From Halobacterium noricense (lineage in GTDB: Archaea; Halobacteriota; Halobacteria; Halobacteriales; Halobacteriaceae), in NCBI RefSeq assembly GCF_021233435.1, contig NZ_CP089468.1, forward strand, positions 1,240,001-1,304,000: a stretch of 64,000 nt of DNA, in the 5' to 3' direction. The position numbers and the translations under genes were made by a program. The stretch's first letter is position 1. Each line of letters opens with the position of its first letter. This document shows, in pieces, positions 49,729 through 58,494 of the stretch. Under the pieces are notes generated by a model, which worked only from the letters and a program-made list of their open reading frames with translations, was not told the origin of the DNA and made no database searches.

Positions 49729-50559
49729 ATGCTCCAGCCGATCACGCTGAACGTCGGGAACCCGGGTTCGCACACGCGCATCGATTGCCTGCAGGAAGCA
49801 CACCAGAAAGTCGCCGAAGAACAAGAGCTTCTACGTACGGAAGCAAACGCCTTCAGCGATTTCTGTGCCCGCCTTGACGGAATAGACTGCGAAACCAAAC
49901 CCCGGGAGGCAGTCACTTCAACCTCAGCCAGACACGATACCGTCGCCTTCCACAGCGACCCAGTCCCGCCCCAAGGAGACACGCCAATTCGGGATGCGTA
50001 CGTCGAGACCGTAATGGACACGCCACATTATGAACGAGAGTATGCGGATTCGTACTGGGAGAGCATCACTGCAGAGTTCGGGAACGAATTCGCGATGATG
50101 CTCGATCAGGCAGCAGTGATCACTCCAGCGTTGAAAGACCACGTGCTGACAGCAGCACAGCAGTCGAAAGAACAACGAAAACAGCTGATCTCGACACTCA
50201 ACCGGGAAGCCTCCGCACTAGAGGAAGCGCACGCGGACCTGTATACGATCGCTGAAGAAACCAACGCGATCCGGTCGCGACCGTTTCACGACTGTACAAC
50301 GGCTGAACTCCAGCACCTCCGCGCTGATATTGACCAGCTCTCCGCGCAGTGCGAAGAGCTCGCCACTCGCCGCCAAACCAGTGATCTGGAACTTCGCTCA
50401 GTTGGCGCTGGCCTCAAGAACACCCTTCGGCGAACTAAGTACTTCTACGAATCTCTGGAAACCACGCATCCCATCCTTGACCCCGTCGCCACCATCAGCG
50501 ACCAACTCACAACTACTACCCAACGCATCACCGACATCCTCGCGACAAGAACCGCCTGA
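49729..50559 (+). CDS. DUF7260-like helical protein
   Basis: A 276-residue acidic protein with a long helical N-terminal half (CLQEAHQKVAEEQELLRTEA) and the segment ETVMDTPHYEREYADSYWES, followed by NEFAMMLDQAAVITPALKDH. These recur in haloarchaeal DUF7260 proteins as I remember them. The C-terminal half is coiled-coil (ALEEAHADLYTIAEETNAIR). ATG 49729 is preferred. The sequence TATATATTTCTATTAG at 49677-49692 is a good TATA region, giving a leader of roughly 20 bases. Function unknown. Confidence 0.68.
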   Translation: MLQPITLNVGNPGSHTRIDCLQEAHQKVAEEQELLRTEANAFSDFCARLDGIDCETKPREAVTSTSARHDTVAFHSDPVPPQGDTPIRDAYVETVMDTPHYEREYADSYWESITAEFGNEFAMMLDQAAVITPALKDHVLTAAQQSKEQRKQLISTLNREASALEEAHADLYTIAEETNAIRSRPFHDCTTAELQHLRADIDQLSAQCEELATRRQTSDLELRSVGAGLKNTLRRTKYFYESLETTHPILDPVATISDQLTTTTQRITDILATRTA

Positions 50560-50664
50560 GAACTGACGGTAGCCTTCCGCCCAACCCCGGGGTGGTCTCA
50601 GTTTCGGCTGCCAAGGGAAGTTCCCTCACAGTCCTTATTACAGAGCCGGTGGTTGGTCCGAATA

Positions 50665-51411
50665 ATGGGTACGCTGCGAGATCTCCTTACCGCCGCCAAG
50701 ATTGACCTGACACGGCTGTTGGGCGCGTGGCGTGACATCGCGTTCTCTCGACAGGCCAATGAGTATTCGATTCAGGACCGCTGGCACCTCGACTCTCCCG
50801 TCGAGCAACTCGCGTTCTGGGCGTGGAGCCTGCTCGGCGCCATCCTCATCACCGTCATCTACCCGTTCGCCGCACTCGGCTTCTGGACGCGCTACGTCGG
50901 CCGACAAATCGACCGGCTCGTCGCCGGCCTCGGCGTCCTCGTCATCATCGCCGCGATGGCCGTCCTCTGGGGTGGCCTCACAGCACTCGCCTGGGACCGC
51001 CTGCCAACAACCGGCTTCCGTGCCGTGCTCGCCGCAAGCGTCGTTGCAACAGCCTCAGTTGGCCTTAGCTGGGTGTTCGCCCGCCGCGGGTCGCGCCGCC
51101 TCACGCTCACCCTCGCGTACCCGTTCGCGGTCGCAGCCATCTTCGTTCCGCCAGTCACGGCCGCACTGTTCTCGCCAACGATCGGCGCCGGCATTCTCTC
51201 GGAGAGCGAGCTGTTCGCCGAATGGCTCCTCAACAACGTCGTCATCATCGGCGATCTCAGCACGACCATCCGCCAGCAGTTCGAACTTGCCGGCGTCGCC
51301 TTCATCGCTATGTGGTTTGGCTTCGCCATCCCGGTCGGCTGGACGCTCGCGCTCCTCGTCTCCCTCGCCAATCTGATCCGCCCGCGCACCCGCACGAACT
51401 CAGGGCGCTGA
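50665..51411 (+). CDS. Polytopic membrane protein
   Basis: A 248-residue protein with about six membrane segments (FWAWSLLGAILITVIYPFAA, LGVLVIIAAMAVLWGGLTAL, VLAASVVATASVGLSWVFAR, LAYPFAVAAIFVPPVTAALF, GVAFIAMWFGFAIPVGWTLA). The soluble N-terminal 40 residues are basic (KIDLTRLLGAWRDIAFSRQA). No channel or transporter motif is recognised. It is transcribed toward the CetZ pair, which lies on the opposite strand. Confidence 0.6.
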   Translation: MGTLRDLLTAAKIDLTRLLGAWRDIAFSRQANEYSIQDRWHLDSPVEQLAFWAWSLLGAILITVIYPFAALGFWTRYVGRQIDRLVAGLGVLVIIAAMAVLWGGLTALAWDRLPTTGFRAVLAASVVATASVGLSWVFARRGSRRLTLTLAYPFAVAAIFVPPVTAALFSPTIGAGILSESELFAEWLLNNVVIIGDLSTTIRQQFELAGVAFIAMWFGFAIPVGWTLALLVSLANLIRPRTRTNSGR

Positions 51412-51498
51412 AGCACGGCGAAACAGCCCACGAAGCCACTCACGAACGGCATCAGCGGCCCGCCGAAATCGTGTGGTCAAAGAAGTCGGTGATCGACG

Positions 51499-52647
51499 CT
51501 AGTCCTGATTTTCTGGTGACATCGCCGCTTCGTCGCGGTCCCCACCAGCGTCTTCCTGGTAGTCGACAGCCTGTTGCTGGAGGGCGTCGATCCGGGGGAC
51601 GTCGGTCACATTCGAGAAGAGGACGACCGCTTCGAGGGTAGATGAACCGTTTCGGGGGTCGTCACCGGCGAGAATTTCGACGGTGTCAGTCTCCTGTTCG
51701 AGCCACTGGCGCGCGCTTTCGAACCCGCGCCGCGAGAGTTCCTCTGGCGGTCCTGAGAGCACGACCAGCGCTCGTTCCGCGCTCGCAATATCACATGGGA
51801 CGGTAAGCCGCGAGTTGGCGGCCTGCCGGACGAGCGATTTGACCTTCGCGGCGTCAGTCGTTTGGGGCTCCGCCTCGTCGCGAACACCAAGCCACGTCAG
51901 CAACCGAGCAAGGACGCCGGATGAATCCCAGTCAAGTTTGGTCGCGGCGTGCCCGATCGACGAGAGACCGCCGGGGGCGAGCGTGCGAATGATGTCACTC
52001 GAGTCGACCGCGTTCTCCGCGACCGTCGACGAATCGAGCTCGCCTGCCGCGAACAGCGTCACGACGCGTGCCACGAGCGCATGCGTCGCCTCGTTGTGGC
52101 CATCTTCATCTACCCGGGGCTGCCAGGTTTCGCGGTCGAACGTGAGCATGCTGTCTGCTGCGGGCACGATCGAGCGGAGCGCGCGACCCGCATTAACTGC
52201 CGCTTGCCCGCCCTCGGATTCGGCCGGGAGGACGCCCAGCGCGTACACCGGCTCGTCGTACGTAGCCTGCAGGTCTTCGATAATGACCGATCCGGCACCG
52301 CTGCCGGTGCCACTGCCGAGCCCGGCAACGACGAGGATGCCGTCGCATTCGTGGATCGGGATCGAGTCGAACGCCCGCCGTATCTCGGGCAAGTCATTTC
52401 GCGTGACGTCGACAGCGAGGTCGGGGTCCCCGTCGACGCCCTGCTCGTCGACTGCATGGTGGGTGTCGCCGATCAGGAACCGTTGCGCCTCGGGGATCAT
52501 GTCCAGGTCGTCGGGGATCGTCTGAGAGATCTCGCAGACGAGCGCGTTGCCGTGGCTGAACGTCCGCTCCGTCTCCGCTTCCACTGCGAGGATGCGATTG
52601 ACGATCCGACTCCCGGCCTCGCCGATCCCAACGAGTGCGAGTTCCAT
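51499..52647 (-). CDS. CetZ-type tubulin/FtsZ-family protein (copy 1)
   Basis: A 382-residue tubulin-superfamily protein. The N-terminus MELALVGIGEAGSRIVNRIL is the nucleotide-binding start. The tubulin signature is GLGSGTGSGAG (about 115-125), where CetZ normally has GGGTGSG. The region NAVDSSDIIRTLAPGGLSSI corresponds to the T7-loop zone, keeping Asp residues that promote GTP hydrolysis. The C-terminus is acidic. The start shares one base with the stop of CetZ copy 2 (TAATG), so they are translationally coupled. CetZs influence cell shape and motility in haloarchaea. Confidence 0.88.
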   Translation of the reverse strand: MELALVGIGEAGSRIVNRILAVEAETERTFSHGNALVCEISQTIPDDLDMIPEAQRFLIGDTHHAVDEQGVDGDPDLAVDVTRNDLPEIRRAFDSIPIHECDGILVVAGLGSGTGSGAGSVIIEDLQATYDEPVYALGVLPAESEGGQAAVNAGRALRSIVPAADSMLTFDRETWQPRVDEDGHNEATHALVARVVTLFAAGELDSSTVAENAVDSSDIIRTLAPGGLSSIGHAATKLDWDSSGVLARLLTWLGVRDEAEPQTTDAAKVKSLVRQAANSRLTVPCDIASAERALVVLSGPPEELSRRGFESARQWLEQETDTVEILAGDDPRNGSSTLEAVVLFSNVTDVPRIDALQQQAVDYQEDAGGDRDEAAMSPENQD

Positions 52648-53825
52648 TAGACGACCGGGTCGAGATCGTCGTTTTCGTCGGTAATCAGGTTGTTAATCTC
52701 CTCCTCGCGGACGGCTTCCTGCTCGGCGATCTTCTCCTGGGCGTCGACAGCCTGATTCTGGATTGCGTCGATTCGCGGGGTTTCCGTGACGTTCGAGAGC
52801 AGGACGGCCACGGCGAGCTGTGGCGACTGCTTGCGCGGGTCGTCACCCACGAGCACTTCCACCGTGTCGGCTTCCTGTTCGAGCCACTGGCGCGCGCTTT
52901 CGATGCCTTTCCGGGAGAACTCGCTCGGCGGCCCCGACACCACGACGAGGACGCGGTCGGCGCTGGAGATTTCGGCGGGCACCGTGAGCCGGGAGTTGAC
53001 GGCGCGACGCACGAGCCCCTGGATTTTCGTCGCGTTACTCCCGTCATCCTGTTGGGTGGTCTGGTCGCCGCTCCACCGGTCGAGGAGACCTTCGCCCGCG
53101 TCGTTATCGACTTGGGTCGCAGCGTACCCGATCGTCGACACCCCACCCGTGTCGAGGGTACGGATGATGTCGCTGGAGTCCATCGCGTTCTCGGCGACTT
53201 CCGAGTCGTCCGTTTCGCCGGCCGCGAGCAGCGTGACCAGTCGGGCTGCCAGCTCGCGGTTCATCTGCTCGTAGCCCTCCTCGATCGTCTGTTCGCGAGC
53301 CCGCCAGGCGTCGTTGTCGAAGCCGATGAAGTTGTCGACCTTCGTGACGAACGACTGCAGCGATCGCGCGGCGTTCAACGCCGGGCGCCCGCCTTCGAAC
53401 TCGCCGGGCAGCACGCCGAGGCCGTACACGGGTTCGTCGTACATCTTTTGGAGCGCGTCGATGACGACCGGACCGCCACCGCTACCGGTGCCGCCGCCGA
53501 GGCCTGCCACTACGAGCATCGCGTCGACTTCGTGAATTTCGATATCGTCGAACGCCCGCCGGATCTCTTCGATGTCCGCCGAGGCGACTTCCGCGCCAAC
53601 TTCCACGTCGCCGCCGACCCCGTGGCCTTTGGCTTTCTGATTCGTGTCACCGATCAGGATTCGTCGGTCCTCGGGAATGTAGTCGGGCTTGGCGAGGTCC
53701 GTCCGTGCCGTGTTAATCGCGTGGACGTGCTGACAGAGGTTGCGATCGGTGCGTGATTCGAACTCGAGCATCCGATCGACGATCTTGCTCCCGGCGTTCC
53801 CGACGCCGATTGTGGCGAGCTTCAT
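52647..53825 (-). CDS. CetZ-type tubulin/FtsZ-family protein (copy 2)
   Basis: A 392-residue protein with all CetZ signatures: MKLATIGVGNAGSKIVDRML, the GTP loop GLGGGTGSGGGPVVIDALQK and NAMDSSDIIRTLDTGGVSTI. The start is placed at 53825; ATG 53834 is an alternative. A TATA-like TTTTAAATAG lies at 53851-53860, about 20-30 bases upstream, so the transcript would be leaderless or nearly so. It is the first gene of a two-gene operon. Compared with copy 1 it has a more canonical P-loop. Confidence 0.9.
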   Translation of the reverse strand: MKLATIGVGNAGSKIVDRMLEFESRTDRNLCQHVHAINTARTDLAKPDYIPEDRRILIGDTNQKAKGHGVGGDVEVGAEVASADIEEIRRAFDDIEIHEVDAMLVVAGLGGGTGSGGGPVVIDALQKMYDEPVYGLGVLPGEFEGGRPALNAARSLQSFVTKVDNFIGFDNDAWRAREQTIEEGYEQMNRELAARLVTLLAAGETDDSEVAENAMDSSDIIRTLDTGGVSTIGYAATQVDNDAGEGLLDRWSGDQTTQQDDGSNATKIQGLVRRAVNSRLTVPAEISSADRVLVVVSGPPSEFSRKGIESARQWLEQEADTVEVLVGDDPRKQSPQLAVAVLLSNVTETPRIDAIQNQAVDAQEKIAEQEAVREEEINNLITDENDDLDPVV

Positions 53826-53936
53826 GACGGTCATTCTATCCCGTCAAGGCTATTTAAAACCCGCGAGTCTTCACCCTCCGTAGACAGGTCACCAGCCCTA
53901 GTATTTTTCACCAATCACATCCTTGAAACAACACCT

Positions 53937-54992
53937 TATAGTAGCCGTTAGAAGTAATTGCTTACTTTAGGGATTGAAAGTTGGTCGAGAGCGGTGTCGA
54001 TCGCCGTTGTTTCGTCGAGCGAGTCGAAAAAGCGATTGCTCAGAGCGGCTTGCAGCTGTCGCCAGCATTCCTCGACCGGATTCAACTCCGGCGAATACGA
54101 TGGAAGCGTCACGAAGGCGAGGTCGTCACGGGCCGCCAGGCCTGTGACGGCCGACGCCTGAAAATACGGCGCCCCATCTAGCACCACGAGCAAGTCATCT
54201 TCGAACCCTTTACATAATGCAAGAATGAAATGTTTCGCATGTTCGGCGGTGACGTACTCTTCGAAGCGGGAGAAGAAGCAATCACCGTCCTCGGTGATCG
54301 CGCCCAGCAAACACGTCCACTTGCGTTGGCCAGAGAGTTCCACGGAGGGCCGCGTGCCGCGCGGAAACCATGCGGCACGCGGCTCAACTTGCACAGATTT
54401 CTTCGTTTGATCGATGCAGACTACGGTGGCGTCCAGCTCCCGGTGCTTTTTTTGAACTCTTCGTGGAACTGTTCTTGTTCATCTTCGTCGGCTTCAGCGG
54501 CTGTACAGCGTGGTTTTTGATAGCTCAATCCCGCTTCTTTCAACAGCCGCCGACAGCTCGGGATTGAATACTCGACGCCGTACGTGTCTTCGAGATGCTG
54601 TTGAGCAAGCGCCGGCGTCCACGCCGGCGCATCCAACCCGACCTCCTCGGGTGAGTCGTGGACCGTTGCTTCGAACTGTTGTTGCTGTGTTTCTGAGAGT
54701 TTTCGATTTCTTCCAGAACGGTGAGTGTTAGAGACAGCGTGCTCAAGCGAGTCGTCGGTGTCGAGTCGGTTGAGCCAGTTGTAGATTGTTTTCCGGTGAA
54801 CGTCGTACCACTGGGCTAGCTCGGCTTTCGTGACACCGTTTTTGTACGCGATCGCGGCTAACAACCGCTCTGTTGGCTTCTTTCCCTCCACGTTCTCGAG
54901 AGCATCTTGCAGCTCTTCGACGGAGATTTCGTCGAGGTGCTCCACTACCTATTGCAACAACTTTATTGCAAATAATTCTACCGACTACTATA
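53937..54992 (-). mobile_element. IS630-family element
   Basis: Ends read TATAGTAGCCGTTAGAA (from 53937) and, inverted, TATAGTAGTCGGTAGAA (from 54992), imperfect terminal repeats flanked by TA as expected for IS630 target duplication. A transposase in two overlapping frames fills the element. Length is about 1056 bp. It sits 110 bases upstream of CetZ copy 2, beyond its TATA box, so it does not interrupt that promoter. Confidence 0.82.
53948..54945 (-). CDS. IS630-family transposase made by -1 frameshifting
   Basis: The first frame (54945 to 54421) gives an HTH part: TERLLAAIAYKNGVTKAELA, VHRKTIYNWLNRLDTDDS. The second (to 53948) gives the catalytic part (VELSGQRKWTCLLGAITEDG, LLVVLDGAPYFQASAV, YSPELNPVEECWRQLQ). 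They join at a run of seven A (54453-54447), TTCAAAAAAAGCACC. A -1 shift there gives EEFKKKHRELDATVVCIDQT, which supplies the first catalytic Asp (CID). The DDE triad is then complete. Programmed -1 frameshifting is known in IS630-like elements; here it is inferred from the slippery run. Confidence 0.82.
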
Positions 54993-55289
54993 GACAGTGC
55001 CTGAATGGCCGATACCGGCGGCTAACATTCGTGAAAAACGACTAACTATAGCCACCATCAAATATATTTAGTTGGGTGGTGTTATTATCTATCTTGGTCG
55101 TATTCTCGACCGATATCAGTCCCTCAAAATGACCGCAATAATGGGCCATAACACAACACATATGATACTCAAGACCGACCTACTGTAATGTCGCCGGCCC
55201 TAGGAGAGGTTGTCATCCAAACCTGCGCTACACGCCGTAATGTCCACCGGCATGGGCGCTACATAGGGCCGGCGATACCCGCTTTCACA
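54993..55289. other. Non-coding stretch after IS630
   Basis: AT-richer than its surroundings (for example ATCAAATATATTTAGTTG at 55057-55074), with no coherent reading frame. CCGATACCGGCGGC near 55003 and AGGGCCGGCGATACCC near 55265 share CGGC/GATACC pieces, perhaps old element ends. I see no gene. Confidence 0.4.
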
Positions 55290-55585
55290 GCGGTAACAGC
55301 GCGGAAGTCCACGGCTCCAGCCGTGGGAGGAAGCGCGTAAGCTTGATCTAACTTCGAGACTAACCGGGATGCACGTCCCACGGGTCCAGAAGCGGTTGGT
55401 GGACGGGCAGTCTATCAGCCAGCCCTCGAAGTTGGGGACGCTGAACGAGTCCCTCCGACTCCCGTATTGGGAGCTACCTGAGAAAGCACCTCGTTAGAAA
55501 GCGAGCGGGCGTAGGGCTTTCCTGCGGGAGCGCGACACCGGGAGTCCACCGACAAGCCCACCCCTTCAGCGGTGGGTCGCTGACC
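55290..55585 (+). mobile_element. Internally deleted tnpB element
   Basis: A left end (CAGCGCGGAAGT, then stem CCACGGCT 55309-55316 and AGCCGTGG 55319-55326, then GAGGAAGCGCGTAAGC) and a right end (GACAAGCCCACC then stem with GCGGTGGG at 55569-55576 and TCGCTGAC) are only about 230 bases apart. Between them a piece reads like a TnpB C-terminus (PSKLGTLNESLRLPYWELPE). The RuvC coding part is missing. The element is therefore a short derivative that could be mobilised in trans. Confidence 0.65.
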
Positions 55586-55793
55586 TGCCGGTGCTAGTTG
55601 GGAGCCACCCAAGACGCTTGGCGATGAGCAGGCCGATTGTAGCGGTAACGAAGGCCAAGCCGATACTAAAAGTTATATCAATAACTGAGTGACCGCCACG
55701 AACGTCGTATCGGAAGTACCGGATAACACCCAGAAAGAGGGCGATCAGCAGAACTGTACTGAGTTCCTGCGGCGTAAGCTGTTGGAAAACCAT
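55566..55793 (-). CDS. Small membrane protein with 3' end in an IS
   Basis: A 75-residue protein from ATG 55793 (MVFQQLTPQELSTVLLIALF) with two hydrophobic segments, the second DITFSIGLAFVTATIGLLIA. Its last eight residues (TGRSATHR) and stop lie in the right end of the deleted tnpB element, so the native C-terminus is probably lost. The start is followed by a sensible N-terminus; the open frame from 55847 is less likely. Function unknown. Confidence 0.5.
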   Translation of the reverse strand: MVFQQLTPQELSTVLLIALFLGVIRYFRYDVRGGHSVIDITFSIGLAFVTATIGLLIAKRLGWLPTSTGRSATHR

Positions 55794-55972
55794 ATTACTA
55801 TGTGGCGCTGCCATCAGGAAGTATGTTCTTGCCGTTTGGCTGGTCAACGACGCCCTTCTGCCCAGGCTAGTGAATTCGTTCGTGACGACCTCGACGTCCC
55901 CAGAGGGGAGTTGGTGTTACTGGTCGTGTAACGCCTCGCAAGCGTTTTCTTGGACAACGTGACAGTAGGACT

Positions 55973-56287
55973 GTGCGCCGTCGAAAATTCCTCGCTGGGA
56001 CAACAGCCCTCCTTACGGTTCCACTTGCCGGCTGTGCGCATCCCCCAAACGTACTCGATATGCGAGAAGCGACACCACAAGCGCTGAGCGAGAAGATGTC
56101 TCAAACACTCTCGCCCCACTCACAAGGGTGCGAGACGATCACAGAGGCTGTCGTGAATGGATATGCGACTGTCGCTAGAACCGTCCCATCGATTCGCCCT
56201 GATGAGCCCATTCGATTGGAGGATCACTACTATGAGGTATCCATGCGGGTGCGAGCTGGGAGCGAACAGGCTACACCATTCAGGTGA
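55973..56287 (+). CDS. Tat-type lipoprotein, possibly frameshifted
   Basis: GTG 55973 reads MRRRKFLAGTTALLTVPLAG then C, a twin-Arg signal with lipobox. The mature part continues for about 83 residues (GYATVARTVPSIRPDEPIRL, then EDHYYEVSMRVRAGSEQATP) and stops at 56285-56287. Another frame carries on with TIQVTRRVIPTARGWS and a third with TWLVAYQGTPYLAYAEFPS, both protein-like. A frameshift near 56260-56290 is possible, in which case the true protein would be longer. Function unknown. Confidence 0.5.
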   Translation: MRRRKFLAGTTALLTVPLAGCAHPPNVLDMREATPQALSEKMSQTLSPHSQGCETITEAVVNGYATVARTVPSIRPDEPIRLEDHYYEVSMRVRAGSEQATPFR

Positions 56288-56625
56288 CGAGACGAGTAAT
56301 TCCTACGGCACGTGGCTGGTCGCGTATCAAGGGACTCCGTATCTCGCGTACGCTGAGTTTCCATCTGCGGTGACCGCAGCCCCATCTGGAGACCGGTCGG
56401 GAAGCGAGGGAGGACTGGCACCGGACCGATCGAGGACAAGAGAGAACACCCGGTGTTAACATCTGTTCCACCCTGAAAACGGGTTTTTATCTTTCCGTCT
56501 CGATTAACATAGCCGCTACTCTTTGCTCGATACGGGAGCATGGTCCCGACTTAATCAGACCGAGGTATCTCGGCAAATGGGATTCAGGAAAAAGTTTTTA
56601 CTCCCACCAAATTTGTAGTCTATAA
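56288..56625. other. Region after the lipoprotein, with a terminator-like end
   Basis: The first 170 bases may be the shifted continuation of the preceding lipoprotein. At 56473-56497 CCTGAAAACGGGTTTTTATC ends in a T-tract, a likely archaeal terminator. A T/A-rich promoter region lies at 56586-56622 (AGTTTTTACTCCCACC, TAGTCTATAA) before the next gene. Confidence 0.45.
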
Positions 56626-57021
56626 ATGACACGAACTGAGTCGAGCGTACGCCTGCCCGACAGTGTAGCCGGATACGTCGCAAACGATCTCGCGATCATC
56701 ACCGGAATCATCCACCTGTTACTTGCACCACAGTTCATCAACTTTAGCCAGACGCTCGGCACGCTGTTCCTCCTCAACGGACTCGGATTCTTGGGTGGGA
56801 TTGCACTCTATCTGACGAACTACTGGCGGCGAGAACTTTACCTCGTCGCCGCGGGATACGCCCTCGTTACGTTCATCGCGTTCTTCGTGTACGGTGGCTT
56901 CGAGGGCTTCGTCTCCGCGTTCTATATGCGTGGCTCGCTCAACTGGAACGCGGTCGGAGCGAAAACAGCAGAAGTCCTCCTCATCTTCTGCTCGCTCTAT
57001 CTGTACACGGACTCACAGTGA
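56626..57021 (+). CDS. Four-TM membrane protein (DUF7475-like)
   Basis: A 131-residue protein with about four membrane segments (DLAIITGIIHLLLAPQFINF, LGTLFLLNGLGFLGGIALYL, ELYLVAAGYALVTFIAFFVY, AKTAEVLLIFCSLYLYTDSQ). The pattern of a His in the first segment (IIHLLLAP) and a short N-terminus is shared by haloarchaeal DUF7475-type proteins as I recall. TATA-like sequence just upstream and a short leader make the start at 56626 clear. Function unknown. Confidence 0.62.
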   Translation: MTRTESSVRLPDSVAGYVANDLAIITGIIHLLLAPQFINFSQTLGTLFLLNGLGFLGGIALYLTNYWRRELYLVAAGYALVTFIAFFVYGGFEGFVSAFYMRGSLNWNAVGAKTAEVLLIFCSLYLYTDSQ

Positions 57022-57104
57022 GACACTCTCACGCCTTTCAAGCGGACGGCACTGTCTAGTTGAGTCAGTTTGAGAAGTGAGCAGGTCGGAGTAAGTTGGT
57101 AAAG

Positions 57105-57837
57105 ATGCTCTCAGACCTGCTCAGCGAGAGCTATGACCCGTATTTAGAAGAATCTTGGGAGAATGAGCGGACGGCGACGTGACGAGACGCTCCGCGTCTC
57201 GTTCGCACATCAGAACCCGTTGGGTTCTGAGGACGCCCGTTAGGGCGTTCGCCGTCCGCCTCCACCAAACCGGTTGTTCCCTTCGAGAAACAACAACGAT
57301 CTTAGCTGAATTAGGCGTGCAACGTTCTCATGGAGCGGTTTGGAACTGGGTGCGTCGACTATCTGACAGCGGCTGCGACCCGCCTGAGGCGCAGCCGAAG
57401 CGGGTCGCCGTTGACGAGACTGCTGTCAAAATTAACGGTGAGTGGTCTTGGCTGTATGCTGCAATAGACATCGACACAAAGTTGATCCTCGATGTCGCGT
57501 TGTTTGAGCGGCATGGCACCGATCCAGCGGCTGCGTTTCTGCAGAAACTCCAGGAAAAACATGATATCTCAGAGGCTGAGTTTCTCGTCGATCAGTTCGG
57601 CTATCGGACTGCCCTCGCTCGATTAGGGTTGAGCGGCCGGGTCAACTATACCGACCGAAACCTGATTGAAAAGTGGTTTCACACCCTCAAATGCGGGTCG
57701 ACCGCTTCCATAACTCGTGGGTGGGCAGTCGGTCGAGCGTCCAAGAGTTGCTTGAACAATTTATGCATTACTACACCCGCCACAGACCGCATCAAGCTCT
57801 CGATGGAAAAACGCCGATCGAGGAGGTCCAGAACTAG
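57105..57837 (+). pseudogene. IS6-family transposase, interrupted twice
   Basis: ATG 57105 reads MLSDLLSESYDPYLEESWEN then ERTAT and stops at TGA 57180. After a 56-base insertion the frame resumes (TPVRAFAVRLHQTGCSLRET) and goes on through the DDE motifs: Asp in KRVAVDETAVKI, Asp in EFLVDQFGY, Glu in RNLIEKWFHTLK. Near 57690 one base is missing and the end (MRVDRFHNSWVGSRSSVQEL, then HRPHQALDGKTPIEEVQN) is in another frame up to TAG 57835-57837. The three parts make a complete IS6 transposase of about 225 residues. As it stands it is inactive. Confidence 0.8.
57180..57235. repeat. 56-bp double-hairpin insertion in the IS6 transposase
   Basis: The insert begins TGACGAGACG and holds two perfect hairpins: ACGAGACG/CGTCTCGT (57182-57189 and 57195-57202) and CAGAACCC/GGGTTCTG (57211-57218 and 57222-57229). 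It is bounded on each side by ACG. Removal joins the coding parts as ERTATPVRAFAVRL. It looks like a small palindromic mobile unit. Confidence 0.55.
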
Positions 57838-57845
57838 ACAGTGCC

Positions 57846-58109
57846 AAGCGGAGTATATTGTCAGGCTCCCACCCCAAGGGGGGTGGACTTGTCAGTGAAC
57901 GGCGCACGGTATATTCGGCGTTTAACTGCCGGCTTGAGAATCGGCTGCTCGGCACGGCGATTGCCGAGCCTGGTGATATAATGTTGTATCGCTACATATA
58001 CTGAACGCGTTCGCCAGAGCAAACACCACAATTGCCGTCTCATTTCTCGACGAGGAGTACTCCGACCAGAGAGAATCGTAGGCTGCGTTTCAAGCGAACC
58101 CCCCTCAAT
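57846..58109. other. tnpB right end in minus orientation and non-coding DNA
   Basis: At 57866-57900 the sequence GTCAGGCTCCCACCCCAAGG followed by GGGGTGGACTTGTCAGTGA is the reverse of the tnpB right ends (CACTGACAAG then stem). The rest (57901-58109) has no supported gene. An inverted motif GGCACGGCGATTGCCGAGCC near 57952-57971 could form a short stem. Confidence 0.5.
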
Positions 58110-58440
58110 TCAGCTAAAGTCGTTCCCAAGGGGACACTGTGACTGGGTGTTGTTGGATTCGGGCTGTTGGGAGTGCGTGAGTTGTTGGATGGCGGTGTTG
58201 ATTTCGTGGACTTGGGTAGTTTGTTCTTCGTTGGCGGCGGCGACGGCTTCGATTTTAGTGGCGACTTGGTCAGCTTGATCGACGAGTTCGTCAACCATGC
58301 TGCCGACTTCTTTTGCGGAAGCTGCTTGGTCGCTGGTGGCGTCGGAGACCTCTTGGATGCTCTGTGAGGCCTCAACAACTGCATCGGCGATGTTTTGGAG
58401 GGTTCCATGGCGGATTCGATTTGCGTAATACAGCGTTCCC
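58110..58440 (-). pseudogene. C-terminal fragment of a chemotaxis transducer
   Basis: The minus frame reads NRIRHGTLQNIADAVVEASQ, then EVSDATSDQAASAKEVGSMV, ELVDQADQVATKIEAVAAAN and EEQTTQVHEINTAIQQLTHS. These are the heptad-rich signalling segments of a methyl-accepting chemotaxis protein (the part near its C-terminus). The sensing, membrane and hairpin tip parts are absent. It was probably severed by recombination, as CetZ copy 3 begins its 3' end just upstream. Confidence 0.65.
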
Positions 58441-58494
58441 CAATCAGAAATTCGTGAGGACCACGACCCGTACGTGTTTCGCTCGGACGACCGG

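Larger units (their letters stand above)
57048..57845 (+). mobile_element. IS6-family element with degraded transposase
   Basis: Terminal repeats GGCACTGTCTAGTT (57048-57061) and AACTAGACAGTGCC (57832-57845) are perfect over 14 bp. The flanks AAGCGGAC (57040-57047) and AAGCGGAG (57846-57853) match at 7 of 8 bases, the 8-bp duplication expected of IS6. The 798-bp length includes a 56-bp insertion in the transposase gene, so the original length was about 742 bp. Confidence 0.85.
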
